DNA of 64,000 bases, taken from assembly GCA_964649825.1 (NCBI GenBank), contig CAZYQW010000004.1, forward strand, positions 62,001 through 126,000, in the 5' to 3' direction. A program made the translations under genes and the position numbers. The notes below the pieces were generated by a model. It searched no databases. It saw nothing but the letters and a program-made list of their open reading frames with translations, and was not told where the DNA came from. Shown here in pieces: positions 52,397 to 61,124 of this stretch (its first letter is position 1; every line of letters begins with the position of its first letter). This stretch comes from CAZYQW01 sp964649825 (GTDB lineage Bacteria > Planctomycetota > B15-G4 > JADJEK01).

Positions 52397-53757
52397 CCAA
52401 GGCCCGCTACTTCGGAACCGACGGGATTCGCGGCGTGGCCAACGTCGACCTGCTTTCGCCGGAGCGGGTGCTCGCGCTCGGGCGTGCGCTGGGTCGGCTG
52501 GCGAAGCGACGCGGCGGCTGCGTCGCGCTGGCGCGCGACCCGCGGCGATCGTCCCCGATGATCGCCGGCGCGCTCTCGGCCGGGATCGCGTCCGAGGGAT
52601 CGCGCGTCGTCGACCTCGGCATCCTGCCGACGCCAGGACTCGCGGCGCTGCTTCCGGCGGTCGGCGCCGGGCTCGGCGCGATGGTCTCGGCGTCGCACAA
52701 CCCGATGGCGGACAACGGAATCAAGGTGCTGTCGATCGACGGCGGGAAGCTCGCCGACGCCGACGAGGTCTGGCTCGAGGCCGAGATGGAGGCGCCCCCC
52801 GGCGCGGCGGTGTCGACCGGTGCGGCCGTCGGCGCGATCGATCTCTTCGCCGGGGCCGAGGACGCGTACGTGGACTACATCCGCGGCCGCGTCCGGGGAC
52901 TTTCGCTCGACGGGCTCAGGATCGTGCTCGACGCGGCGAACGGAGCGACGTCACGGGTCGGTCCGCGCATTTTCGAGGCGCTCGGCGCCGAGGTCATCGC
53001 GATCCACGCGAGCCCGGACGGGCTCAACATCAACGAGCGCTGCGGCGCGGTCCATCCCGAGGCGATGGCGGCGGCGGTGGTGGCGCACGGCGCCGACGCC
53101 GGCGTCGCCTTCGACGGCGACGGCGACCGCGCGATCCTCGCCGGCGCCGATGGACGGATCCTGGACGGCGATCACGTGCTCTACGCGTGCGCGCGCCACT
53201 TCCACGCGGCCGGACGTCTCGAAGGTGGAGTCGTGGTCGGAACCGTGATGACGAACTACGGGCTCGAGCTGGCCCTGCGCGACTTCGGCGCGTACCTCGA
53301 GCGCACGCCGGTGGGCGACCGCTACATCGCCCAGGCGCTGCGCGAGCACGGGTGGTCGCTCGGCGGCGAGCCGTCGGGGCACGTCATCTTCGGGGCGGAC
53401 AACGCGTTCATCGGCGACGGCGTCTACACGGCGCTGCGGGCGCTCGAGACGGCGCGCGCCGCGAACCGTCCGATCCACGAGGTGGCGGGCGACCTCGTGC
53501 GCGTGCCGCAGGAGCTCGTCAACGTCCCCGTCCGCGAGAAGCCGTCGCTCGACACGATCCCGAGCGTACGCGACAGCATCGAAGCGGCCGAGAGCGAGCT
53601 GAACGGGACCGGTCGCGTGCTGGTCCGGTACTCCGGCACCGAGAACCTGTGCCGCGTCATGGTCGAAGGGACCGATGCCGTCCAGGTGGGGCGGATCGTC
53701 CTCGCGGTGGCGGCCGTGATCCGCGGCGAGATCGGCGCTGACCCCGTTCCCTCATGA
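52393..53757 (+). CDS. glmM: phosphoglucosamine mutase GlmM
   Basis: 454 residues. Converts glucosamine-6-phosphate to glucosamine-1-phosphate for UDP-GlcNAc. Start motif YFGTDGIRGVANVD; phosphoserine loop VSASHNPMADNGIK (Ser101); metal loop FDGDGDRAI; sugar loop GGEPSGHVIF; phosphate-binding VRYSGTENLCRVMVEG. Length and order are normal. Overlaps cdaR by 4 bases and tsaB by 4 bases (both ATGA), so all are translationally coupled. Confidence 0.95.
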   Translation: MTKARYFGTDGIRGVANVDLLSPERVLALGRALGRLAKRRGGCVALARDPRRSSPMIAGALSAGIASEGSRVVDLGILPTPGLAALLPAVGAGLGAMVSASHNPMADNGIKVLSIDGGKLADADEVWLEAEMEAPPGAAVSTGAAVGAIDLFAGAEDAYVDYIRGRVRGLSLDGLRIVLDAANGATSRVGPRIFEALGAEVIAIHASPDGLNINERCGAVHPEAMAAAVVAHGADAGVAFDGDGDRAILAGADGRILDGDHVLYACARHFHAAGRLEGGVVVGTVMTNYGLELALRDFGAYLERTPVGDRYIAQALREHGWSLGGEPSGHVIFGADNAFIGDGVYTALRALETARAANRPIHEVAGDLVRVPQELVNVPVREKPSLDTIPSVRDSIEAAESELNGTGRVLVRYSGTENLCRVMVEGTDAVQVGRIVLAVAAVIRGEIGADPVPS

Positions 53758-54467
53758 GCACGATCATGAACGTGTTGGCGCTCGAGACGTCGGCCCGCGT
53801 CGGTTCGGTCGCACTGCGGCAGGCCGGCGGTGGCGCCGCCGACCACGTGGAGCTCGACGAGCGGTGTGGGCACGCGCGCGGGCTCGCCCCGGCGATCTCC
53901 GCGTTGTTGCGGCGGAACGGGTTGCGGGCGACCGATCTGCACGCGATCGTGGTCGGGCTGGGCCCGGGCGCGTACACCGGGATCCGCCTGGCGCTGGCGA
54001 CCGCGAAGACGATGGCCGTGTTCCTCGACGTTCCCATCGTCGGTGTCCCGTCGACCGCGGTGCTGGCCGCGCACGAGGTCGCGCCGGCTGGCGACGTCCT
54101 GGTCGTGCTCGACGCCCGCAAAGGGGACGTCTACGCGGCGCGCTACCGCAAGCATGCCGAAGGCCGAGCGCCGCTCGAGCTCGAGGCTCCGGCCGTCCGG
54201 CGCGCGGCGGAGCTCGCCGGCGCGATCGGCGACGCGTTCGTCCTCGGGGACGGATGGTCGGTCCTGTCCGACGCGGCGGGACGCGTGCTGCCCGGCACCG
54301 CCGACGCCGCACCGCGCGCGACCGACCTGCTGGCGATCGGGCTCGAGCACCTCGACCGCGGCGAGCGCCACGATCCCCACGCGCTCGTACCGCTCTATCT
54401 GCGCCGGTCGGAAGCCGAGATCAACTGGGAGCGCCGCCGCGCGGCGTCCACCGGAGGGTCGACATGA
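53754..54467 (+). CDS. tsaB: tRNA threonylcarbamoyladenosine protein TsaB
   Basis: 237 residues. Acts with TsaC/TsaD/TsaE to form t6A37 in tRNAs. ASKHA-type start VLALETSARVGSVALRQ, the conserved VVGLGPGAYTGIRLALATAK (the GPG-x-YTGxR motif) and VLDARKGDVYAARY. The start ATG overlaps the glmM stop; an internal ATG at 53766 is possible. Its stop overlaps the alr start (ATGA). Confidence 0.92.
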   Translation: MSTIMNVLALETSARVGSVALRQAGGGAADHVELDERCGHARGLAPAISALLRRNGLRATDLHAIVVGLGPGAYTGIRLALATAKTMAVFLDVPIVGVPSTAVLAAHEVAPAGDVLVVLDARKGDVYAARYRKHAEGRAPLELEAPAVRRAAELAGAIGDAFVLGDGWSVLSDAAGRVLPGTADAAPRATDLLAIGLEHLDRGERHDPHALVPLYLRRSEAEINWERRRAASTGGST

Positions 54468-55645
54468 AGCGACGTCCTCGAGTCTGGGCCGATATCGATC
54501 TCTCCGCGATCTCCAGCAACCTCGCGCTCCTGCGCGAGTCGATCGGCGGTCGCGGCCTGATGCTCGTCGTGAAGGCCGACGCGTACGGGCACGGGTCGGT
54601 CCCGATCGCGAGGCACGTCCTTGCGCGCGGCCAAGCCGAAGCGTTCGGAGTGGGGGACTCGCAGGAGGCGCTGGAGCTCCGCGAAGCGGGCGTGAACGCG
54701 CCGATCCTGATCCTCGGCGCGGTGGTCGACGGCGAGATGGAGGACGTCGTCCAGAACGACGTCTCGATCTGCGTCCATTCGGTCAGCCGCGTCCGCGACC
54801 TCGAGCGCGAGTCGCGACGCCAGGGCCGCCGCTGCCGCGTGCACGTGATGGTCGACACCGGCATGGGACGGCTCGGCCCGTTCGAGGACAAGGCGCGCGA
54901 GATCGCCGAGCTGGTGGCGCGGTCGGACGCGCTCGAGCTCGAGGGGGTGGCGACGCACTTCTCCTGCGCGTCGAACCCGAACGACCCGTTCACGAGCGAG
55001 CAGCGCCGCCGGTTCGACGCGTTTCGTCGATCGCTCGTCGAGTGCGGGCTCGACGTGCCGGTCTTTCACGCCGCGAACAGCGGCGCGGTGATCGATGCGC
55101 CGGACGACACGTTCGACATGGTGCGCATCGGCGCCGCCGCGTACGGCCTGCTCGCGCGGCCGGGGGACGACACGCGCGAGGTTCGTCCCGCGCTCTCGCT
55201 CCACACGCAGGTGATCTACCTGAAGGACGTGCCGGCGGGCACGCCGATCAGCTACAACCGGCTGTACGTCACCGAGAAGAAGACGCGGATCGCGACGATC
55301 CCGATCGGCTACAACGACGGGCTGCGGTACGGGCTCTCGAACCGTGGCTCCGTCCTCGTGCGCGGCTGCCGCGCTCCGATCGTCGGCGCGGTCTCGATGG
55401 ACTACTGCATGATCGACGTCGGCCGGATCCCGGGCGTCCGCGTCGGTGAGCCGGTCACCGTCATCGGCCGGGACGGGGACGACTGCATCACCGTTCCCGA
55501 GATCGCGAAGCAGCTCGACACCGTGCCGTACGAAGTGACGTGCGGGCTCGGCAAGCGCGTCGAGCGCCGTTACGGTCCGCGGCACGATCTGCCGTCGCTC
55601 ACGAGGTCGATCCATCCGGTGGGCGAGGCGCTCGATCGGCGATGA
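54464..55645 (+). CDS. alr: alanine racemase
   Basis: 393 residues from an ATG at 54464 with GGAGGG upstream. PLP enzyme making D-alanine for peptidoglycan. Lys37 in VVKADAYGHG holds PLP; VDTGMGRLG and the second catalytic Tyr in ISYNRLYV are in place; PIGYNDGLRYGLSNRG and VGAVSMDYCMIDV are the usual C-terminal motifs. The tail after about 375 is a short basic extension. It is coupled to tsaB upstream and to the AsmA-like gene downstream by ATGA overlaps. Confidence 0.95.
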   Translation: MKRRPRVWADIDLSAISSNLALLRESIGGRGLMLVVKADAYGHGSVPIARHVLARGQAEAFGVGDSQEALELREAGVNAPILILGAVVDGEMEDVVQNDVSICVHSVSRVRDLERESRRQGRRCRVHVMVDTGMGRLGPFEDKAREIAELVARSDALELEGVATHFSCASNPNDPFTSEQRRRFDAFRRSLVECGLDVPVFHAANSGAVIDAPDDTFDMVRIGAAAYGLLARPGDDTREVRPALSLHTQVIYLKDVPAGTPISYNRLYVTEKKTRIATIPIGYNDGLRYGLSNRGSVLVRGCRAPIVGAVSMDYCMIDVGRIPGVRVGEPVTVIGRDGDDCITVPEIAKQLDTVPYEVTCGLGKRVERRYGPRHDLPSLTRSIHPVGEALDRR

Positions 55646-58600
55646 TCCGGCGAATCCTCCGGTTCTTGGTCGGGCTGGTCATCCTCCTCGTCCTCTTGGC
55701 GCTCGCGTCGTTCGCGACGTTCCGCTACCTCGAGTCGCGGCGCTACTTCGAGGAGAAGATCCGGGCCGAGCTGGCGCTCTACGTCGACGGCGTGATCGGC
55801 GTCGAATCCGCCGACGTCGAGCTGCTGGACCGAACCATCTCGTCGACGAACCTCACGCTGAGAGAGAGCGCAGGCGCCGAGCCACGCGTGGTCATCCCCG
55901 AGCTCGAGGTTCGGCTCCCCCTCGGTGGGAGCGAGGACGGCCGGTGGCGGCCCGATCGGATCCTCGTGCGCGCGCCGCGCATCGAGCTCGAGGAACGTCC
56001 CGACGGAACCGTGTCCCCGCTCGATCTGCTGCGGCCGGCCATGCCGACGTTCGTTCCCGTCGTGTCGATCGAGGATGGGATCGTTCGTTTCTTCGGCGAG
56101 GGTCCGGTGCGACGGTTCCTCGACACCTACCTGCGGCCGTCGGCGTTCCGCGTGATCGATCAGGTCCAGTTCGCGAGCTTCCCCGAGCCCGCGCCGTCGA
56201 CGGCCCTGTTCGGCTTCCGCGGATCGTTCCGGCTGCCGGGACTCGGTGTCGCTGGACTTCGGGGCAGCTTCGGGCGAGCGGGGGACCTCCGGTTGATCGT
56301 GACCGCGCGGAATCTCGACCTCGCGGGGGTGGAGCTGCGAAAGGAGCTTCACGCGGTATGGGAAGACGTCCTCGCGCGCCACGTCACGCGGGGAATGGCC
56401 GCGCTGGAGCTGACGCTCGAGAGCGAGGACGCGTTCGCGCCGTCGCCCACCGGCCTGCGGGTGGAAGCGCGACTCCAGGACCTCGCGCTGAGGCACGAGT
56501 TCCTCGCCGGCGGAATCGACGAGCTCGCGGGCCGAGCGTCGTTCAACGGGCGCGACGTGCGGGTGGACCTTGCGATGCCCGAGGAGGACGGGATCGTGCG
56601 CGTCGAGGGCGCGGCCGAGGACGTGCTCGGCGACGGCCGCTGGGTGCTGACGCTGCGAGCCGACCGGCTGCGGGCGAAGGGGCCGCTCGTCTCGTCGCTG
56701 ACCCACGCGACGCTGCGCCGTGCGATCGGGGACTACGCCGTGGAGGGGCCGGTCGAGCTGCTCGTCGAGGTGAGCGGCCAGGCCGATTCGGAGCCTCAGG
56801 TCGAATGGCGCGTGCGCTCGCTCGGCGCGTCGGCGTCGTTCGTCGGCCACGTCGACGAAGACGACCCGAACGATCGAATCGGGTTCCCGTACCGGTTGCG
56901 GGACGTCGAAGGCGAGGTCGCCGGCCGTGACCGGCGGATCCAGATCCGGCGGATCCGCGGACGCCACAACGGCGGCGAGGTCGCGACCGTCGAGGGCGAC
57001 GTACTGCTCACGGGCGACGGGAACGCGGACTTCACGGTCGACGTGCGCGCGGACGATGTCCCGATCGACGCGACGTTGATCGGCGCGCTGGAGTCGGCGA
57101 GCCCCGGCGTCACGGCGAGGATCGAACGTTGGGCGCCCGAGGGGAGCGTCGACTTCGACGTGCGCGTCGCGAAGGGCGCGGCGGACGAGCACTCCCGCGC
57201 GGCGGGATGGGTGCGCGCGAAGGACCTGACGCTCGCGCCGCGCGAGCTGCCGTCCACGCTGACGGTGAACGAGGCGTACGTGACGTTCGAGCAGCGGGTC
57301 TACCGGGTCGAATCGTTCACCGCGACCTGCAAACGCACCCGCATCGACGCGAGCGGCCGGCTCGACCTCACCGACGCGCGCGAGGGATTCCGGTTTCGAG
57401 CGTCGATCAAGAACCTCGACGTCGGGGACGAGGAGCTCTGGGCCGCGCTGCGCTCCGCGCTCGATCATTACGGGCACGGCCTTCCCGCGTTGCTCGAGCC
57501 GCTCCAGCCCTCGCAGCCGTTCGGCATCGAGGGGGTCGTCGACGTCGATCTCGAGCTGTTCCAGGAGCCGGGCGAGCGGGCCCGCTTCCGAGCCGTCGTC
57601 TATCCGCGCGGCGTGAAGCTGCTTCCGAGCTGGTTGCCCCTGCCGGTCGAGGGCGTGCTCGGCCGGATCGTCCTCGGCAACATGGACGGCGACGGCGACG
57701 AACTCGTCGTCGACGTCGAGGAACTCTCGGGCCGAGCCGCCGGCGGGACGCTGCATGTGCGCGGCGCGTGGCGAGGCGGTCGGCCGGCGCGCCTGCTCGT
57801 GGAGGGAATTCGTCTGCGGCTTACGGATCGTCTCCTCACCGAGGCGATGCGCATCGTGGGGCGCATCGAATCGGGTGGAACGCTCTCGTTCGGGGACGTC
57901 CTGTCCGGGTTGACGGCCAACGGCGTCGTTTCGTTCCGCTACGAGCACGACCCTGCGCTCGCCCGGGGGGACAAGCTGGACCTCGACCTGTTCGGGCTCG
58001 ATTGCGACGGCGGCATGTTCAGCGCGGCGGGAGTCCGGGCGCTCGAGGGGCGAGTGCACGTCGACTTCGGCGCACGCCGCGTCGAGGCGAGCAACCTGGT
58101 CGGGACCATGCTCGCCGGCGCGTCGCGGGCGGCGAGCGACCGCATCGTGCTCGAGTTCGGCCGGGAGTCGATGACGCTGACCGGCGATCTCGACCTCGCG
58201 ACCCTGCCGTTCGACGAGCGGATCGTGCCGTTCCTCCTCCCGCGCCTGCGTGAGCTGGCGCGCTCGGTGGCGGGCGGCGGCCGGCTCCACGCGCGGCTCG
58301 ACTCGCTGCGGGTTCGGTTCCGCCGCGCCGGCGCGGCCCTCGAGCCCGACGAAGTCGTGTTCCAGGGGAGCGCTCGCTTCGACGGGTGCGTGCTGCGGCT
58401 GCCGATACCGGTGTCCGAGCTCGACGTCGACCTCGACCTGTGGGGCCGGGCTCAGCTCGTCGGCGACGGTGGGTACGAGGTGCTCGGACGGTTTCGCGAG
58501 CTCGCGTTCGCGAGCGGCGACGTTCGGCTGAGCCACCTGAACGCGGACCTTCTCGCCGATGACCGCTCGGTGCGCGTGCGCGCCATCCGCGGCGGGTTCG

Positions 58601-59280
58601 CGGGCGGCGTGCTCGTTCCCGGCGAGAACTTCATCACCTTCGAGCCCGACGCCCCGGTCCAGGTGCGGGGCAACGTGAGGCTCGACGAGGCGGATCTCGC
58701 GACCCTGAGCGCGGCGATGGGCGCGGGGTCGGGCGAGATCGCGGGGCGCGCGTCGCTCGACTGGCGGTTCTCCGGCTCGATCGCGAACCTCGGATCGATC
58801 GAGGGGCCGGGCCGCATCGACCTCCGGGACGGGCAGCTCTGGGAGATCCCGGTCTTCGCCGCGCTCTACCGCTTCAGCCTCGGCCTGCTGTTCGGCGAGT
58901 CGGGCAAGCCGACGTTCGAGACCGGTCTGATCGAGTTCCACGTCGCCGCCGGTCAGATGATCATCGATACGTTCGAGCTCGACGCGCCCGTCACGATGGC
59001 TCCGGTCGGGCTCACCGTGCGCGGCAGCGGCGTCGTCGGCCCGACCGGCGTCGACCTTCGGGTCGTTCCCCAGGTGATCTCGATCGACCTCCCGTTGATC
59101 TCGCCGGTCATCGAGCTCCTGAAGAAGGGGCTGTTGAACTACCGCATCTTCGGTCCGTTCGGGAACCCGCGCGTTGCCTACTGGAACGTCGCGACGGCCG
59201 TGATGTACGACGACGATGACGTCACGCGGCTCCCGCGCCTCGCGCCGCGCCGGGCGTACGATTGGAGGCGCCGTTTCTGA
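55642..59280 (+). CDS. very large AsmA/TamB-like membrane-anchored protein
   Basis: 1212 residues from an ATG at 55642. A single TM (about 8-28) anchors a huge extracytoplasmic beta-rich protein. Features are of the AsmA superfamily: an N-terminal SADVELLDRTISSTNLTLRE segment typical of AsmA domains, repeated strand-turn units with amphipathic patterns, and a C-terminal half with VRGSGVVGPTGVDLRV and GLLNYRIFGPFGNPRVAY, as in AsmA-like C-terminal regions. Such proteins are bridge-like lipid transporters in the envelope. It ends the folP-cdaA-cdaR-glmM-tsaB-alr operon; no outer-membrane partner gene is adjacent. Confidence 0.78.
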   Translation: MIRRILRFLVGLVILLVLLALASFATFRYLESRRYFEEKIRAELALYVDGVIGVESADVELLDRTISSTNLTLRESAGAEPRVVIPELEVRLPLGGSEDGRWRPDRILVRAPRIELEERPDGTVSPLDLLRPAMPTFVPVVSIEDGIVRFFGEGPVRRFLDTYLRPSAFRVIDQVQFASFPEPAPSTALFGFRGSFRLPGLGVAGLRGSFGRAGDLRLIVTARNLDLAGVELRKELHAVWEDVLARHVTRGMAALELTLESEDAFAPSPTGLRVEARLQDLALRHEFLAGGIDELAGRASFNGRDVRVDLAMPEEDGIVRVEGAAEDVLGDGRWVLTLRADRLRAKGPLVSSLTHATLRRAIGDYAVEGPVELLVEVSGQADSEPQVEWRVRSLGASASFVGHVDEDDPNDRIGFPYRLRDVEGEVAGRDRRIQIRRIRGRHNGGEVATVEGDVLLTGDGNADFTVDVRADDVPIDATLIGALESASPGVTARIERWAPEGSVDFDVRVAKGAADEHSRAAGWVRAKDLTLAPRELPSTLTVNEAYVTFEQRVYRVESFTATCKRTRIDASGRLDLTDAREGFRFRASIKNLDVGDEELWAALRSALDHYGHGLPALLEPLQPSQPFGIEGVVDVDLELFQEPGERARFRAVVYPRGVKLLPSWLPLPVEGVLGRIVLGNMDGDGDELVVDVEELSGRAAGGTLHVRGAWRGGRPARLLVEGIRLRLTDRLLTEAMRIVGRIESGGTLSFGDVLSGLTANGVVSFRYEHDPALARGDKLDLDLFGLDCDGGMFSAAGVRALEGRVHVDFGARRVEASNLVGTMLAGASRAASDRIVLEFGRESMTLTGDLDLATLPFDERIVPFLLPRLRELARSVAGGGRLHARLDSLRVRFRRAGAALEPDEVVFQGSARFDGCVLRLPIPVSELDVDLDLWGRAQLVGDGGYEVLGRFRELAFASGDVRLSHLNADLLADDRSVRVRAIRGGFAGGVLVPGENFITFEPDAPVQVRGNVRLDEADLATLSAAMGAGSGEIAGRASLDWRFSGSIANLGSIEGPGRIDLRDGQLWEIPVFAALYRFSLGLLFGESGKPTFETGLIEFHVAAGQMIIDTFELDAPVTMAPVGLTVRGSGVVGPTGVDLRVVPQVISIDLPLISPVIELLKKGLLNYRIFGPFGNPRVAYWNVATAVMYDDDDVTRLPRLAPRRAYDWRRRF

Positions 59281-59398
59281 GCCGGCGGGTGCCCCCGTTC
59301 GCGGGGCCGAGCGGGTGCAAAATGGCGGACGATCCGCGAGCCCTCGGAAGTTGCGCTTAGAGTGGCCGGTGTCGTTCTCATAGAACCGGTGAGGAACC

Positions 59399-60472
59399 AT
59401 GCTGCACGCCGTCGTCATGGCCGGGGGGTCCGGCACTCGCTTCTGGCCTATGAGTCGATCCGCCCGGCCCAAGCAGCTCCTCTCCCTCGTCACGGAACGT
59501 CCGCTGCTCGAAGAGACGGTGGCCCGTCTCGAGGGGCTGGTGCCCGGTGAACGGGTGCACGTGGTCACGAACGCCGCGTACGCCGATCGCACGCGCGAGA
59601 TGTTGTCCGGCGTGCCACCCCGTCAGGTCATCGCCGAGCCGTGCGGGCGCGATACCGCGGCATGCATCGCGCTCGCCTCCGCGTTGATCGCCCGCAAGGA
59701 CGAGGACGCGGTCCTCGCGGTGCTCCCCGCCGATCACGTCGTCTCCCCGGCCGAGGCGTTCCGCGCTGCTCTCGCCCAAGCGGCCGCGATCCTGGATCGG
59801 TCGCGCGACACGCTCGTCACGTTCGGCATCACGCCGAGCCGCCCGGCCACCGGCTACGGCTACATCGAGCGGGGCGAGGCGCGGGGAGACGCCCAGGGCG
59901 CGACGTGGTATCGAGTCGACTCGTTCCGCGAGAAGCCGGACGAGGAGACCGCGAAGCGGTTCCTGGCGGATGGGCGTTTCTTGTGGAACGCGGGCATCTT
60001 CGTCTTTCGCGCGACCAGCATGCTCGATCGGATCTCGCGGTATCTGCCGAACCTCGCCGCGGCGCTTCCCGCCGTGGTCGAAGAGCTCGAGTCGACGGGC
60101 GCGATCTCGACCGAGCGCTACGCGAGCCTCGAGAAGATCTCGATCGACTACGGCGTTTTCGAGAAGGACGACGACGTCGCCGTGCTCGAGGCGACGTTCG
60201 GGTGGGACGACGTCGGGTCCTTCGCCGCGCTCGAACGGGTGCTCGAGAAGGACGCGCATCGGAACTGCGGCGTCGGCCCTCGCATCACGACGGGCGCCCG
60301 GGACAACGTCGTCGTCACCTCCGACGACCACCACGTCGCCCTCCTCGGCGTCGAGGGCCTCGTCGTGGTGCACACGCCTGACGCGACGTTGGTCTGCCGC
60401 AAAGAGGACGCGGAGAACGTGAAGGCGCTGGTGACGCGCCTGCAGGAGGAGGGCCGGGAGGGGTTGTTGTAG
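59399..60472 (+). CDS. manC: mannose-1-phosphate guanylyltransferase (single-domain)
   Basis: 357 residues from an ATG at 59399 with GAGG five bases upstream. Makes GDP-mannose from mannose-1-phosphate and GTP. Nucleotidyltransferase motif VVMAGGSGTRFWPMSRSARPKQ, the sugar-binding ILPADHV-type LPADHVV, the SFREKPDEETAKRF motif, WNAGIFVF and the FGWDDVGSFAALERV region. The C-terminal mannose-6-phosphate isomerase part of bifunctional ManC/AlgA is absent. It ends just before the minus-strand ECF gene. Confidence 0.93.
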   Translation: MLHAVVMAGGSGTRFWPMSRSARPKQLLSLVTERPLLEETVARLEGLVPGERVHVVTNAAYADRTREMLSGVPPRQVIAEPCGRDTAACIALASALIARKDEDAVLAVLPADHVVSPAEAFRAALAQAAAILDRSRDTLVTFGITPSRPATGYGYIERGEARGDAQGATWYRVDSFREKPDEETAKRFLADGRFLWNAGIFVFRATSMLDRISRYLPNLAAALPAVVEELESTGAISTERYASLEKISIDYGVFEKDDDVAVLEATFGWDDVGSFAALERVLEKDAHRNCGVGPRITTGARDNVVVTSDDHHVALLGVEGLVVVHTPDATLVCRKEDAENVKALVTRLQEEGREGLL

Positions 60473-60491
60473 CCCGGCGAGGCGCCGCTCG

Positions 60492-61124
60492 TCATCCGGT
60501 GGGGCCCTGATCTCCTTCGTCGGGCCGCCGGCGCGGCCCGCGCGAGACGCGAGCGTCGCCGTGATGCGCGACCAGGAGGAACGTCTTGCGGTAGCGTTCG
60601 ATCGCGCGACGGCCGGCGCGCTGCGCCGCGTCGTAGGATACGCCCAGGCGGTCTGCCTGCTCGGCGAGGGCGACGCCCTGGCTGGCCCAACGCACGAGCT
60701 GACGATCGCGGGGCGGGAGGGCGCCGAGCACCTTCACGGCGAGGGTCATCTGCTCGCGCATCGACGCGCGCGTGAACGGGCCGCCTCCATCCGCCGCGGG
60801 GACGCCGGCCGCGGTCGATCCGCGATCCGCCCCGCCGTTCCAGGTCAGTCGCAGCAACGGTCCGCGCTGGCGCTTGAGCGCGGTCCAGTAGTGGTGGCGA
60901 TCGACTACGTGGGCGCGAGCGAGGGCCCGCAGCCACGCGAGGAACTCGGCGTCCCCGCGGCACTCGAATGCGGCGGCCGCTTCGATCGCCCGTTGATGGA
61001 CTCCCTGGCGCAGGTCCTCCTCGCTTTCGTAGCGCAGCAGGCCGGAGCCGGCGCGCCGCACGAACCGGATGAGCTCGTCGTCGTAACGCGCGAGGAGTTC
61101 GGTCAACGTCGCCGGCTCCGTCAT
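60492..61124 (-). CDS. ECF-type sigma factor linked to a Ser/Thr kinase
   Basis: 210 residues from an ATG at 61124 with AAGGAG eight bases upstream, overlapping the kinase stop (ATGA). Region 2 is about 10-90 (LLARYDDELIRFVRRAG, SEEDLRQGVHQRAIEAAAAF, EFLAWLRALARAHVVDRHHY) and region 4 about 130-190 (LPPRDRQLVRWASQGVALAEQA, DRLGVSYDAAQRAGRRAIERYR). The C-terminus is a basic Arg-rich tail. It fits the ECF groups linked to protein kinases known from planctomycetes, where phosphorylation may control the sigma factor. No anti-sigma gene is next to it. Confidence 0.82.
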   Translation of the reverse strand: MTEPATLTELLARYDDELIRFVRRAGSGLLRYESEEDLRQGVHQRAIEAAAAFECRGDAEFLAWLRALARAHVVDRHHYWTALKRQRGPLLRLTWNGGADRGSTAAGVPAADGGGPFTRASMREQMTLAVKVLGALPPRDRQLVRWASQGVALAEQADRLGVSYDAAQRAGRRAIERYRKTFLLVAHHGDARVSRGPRRRPDEGDQGPTG

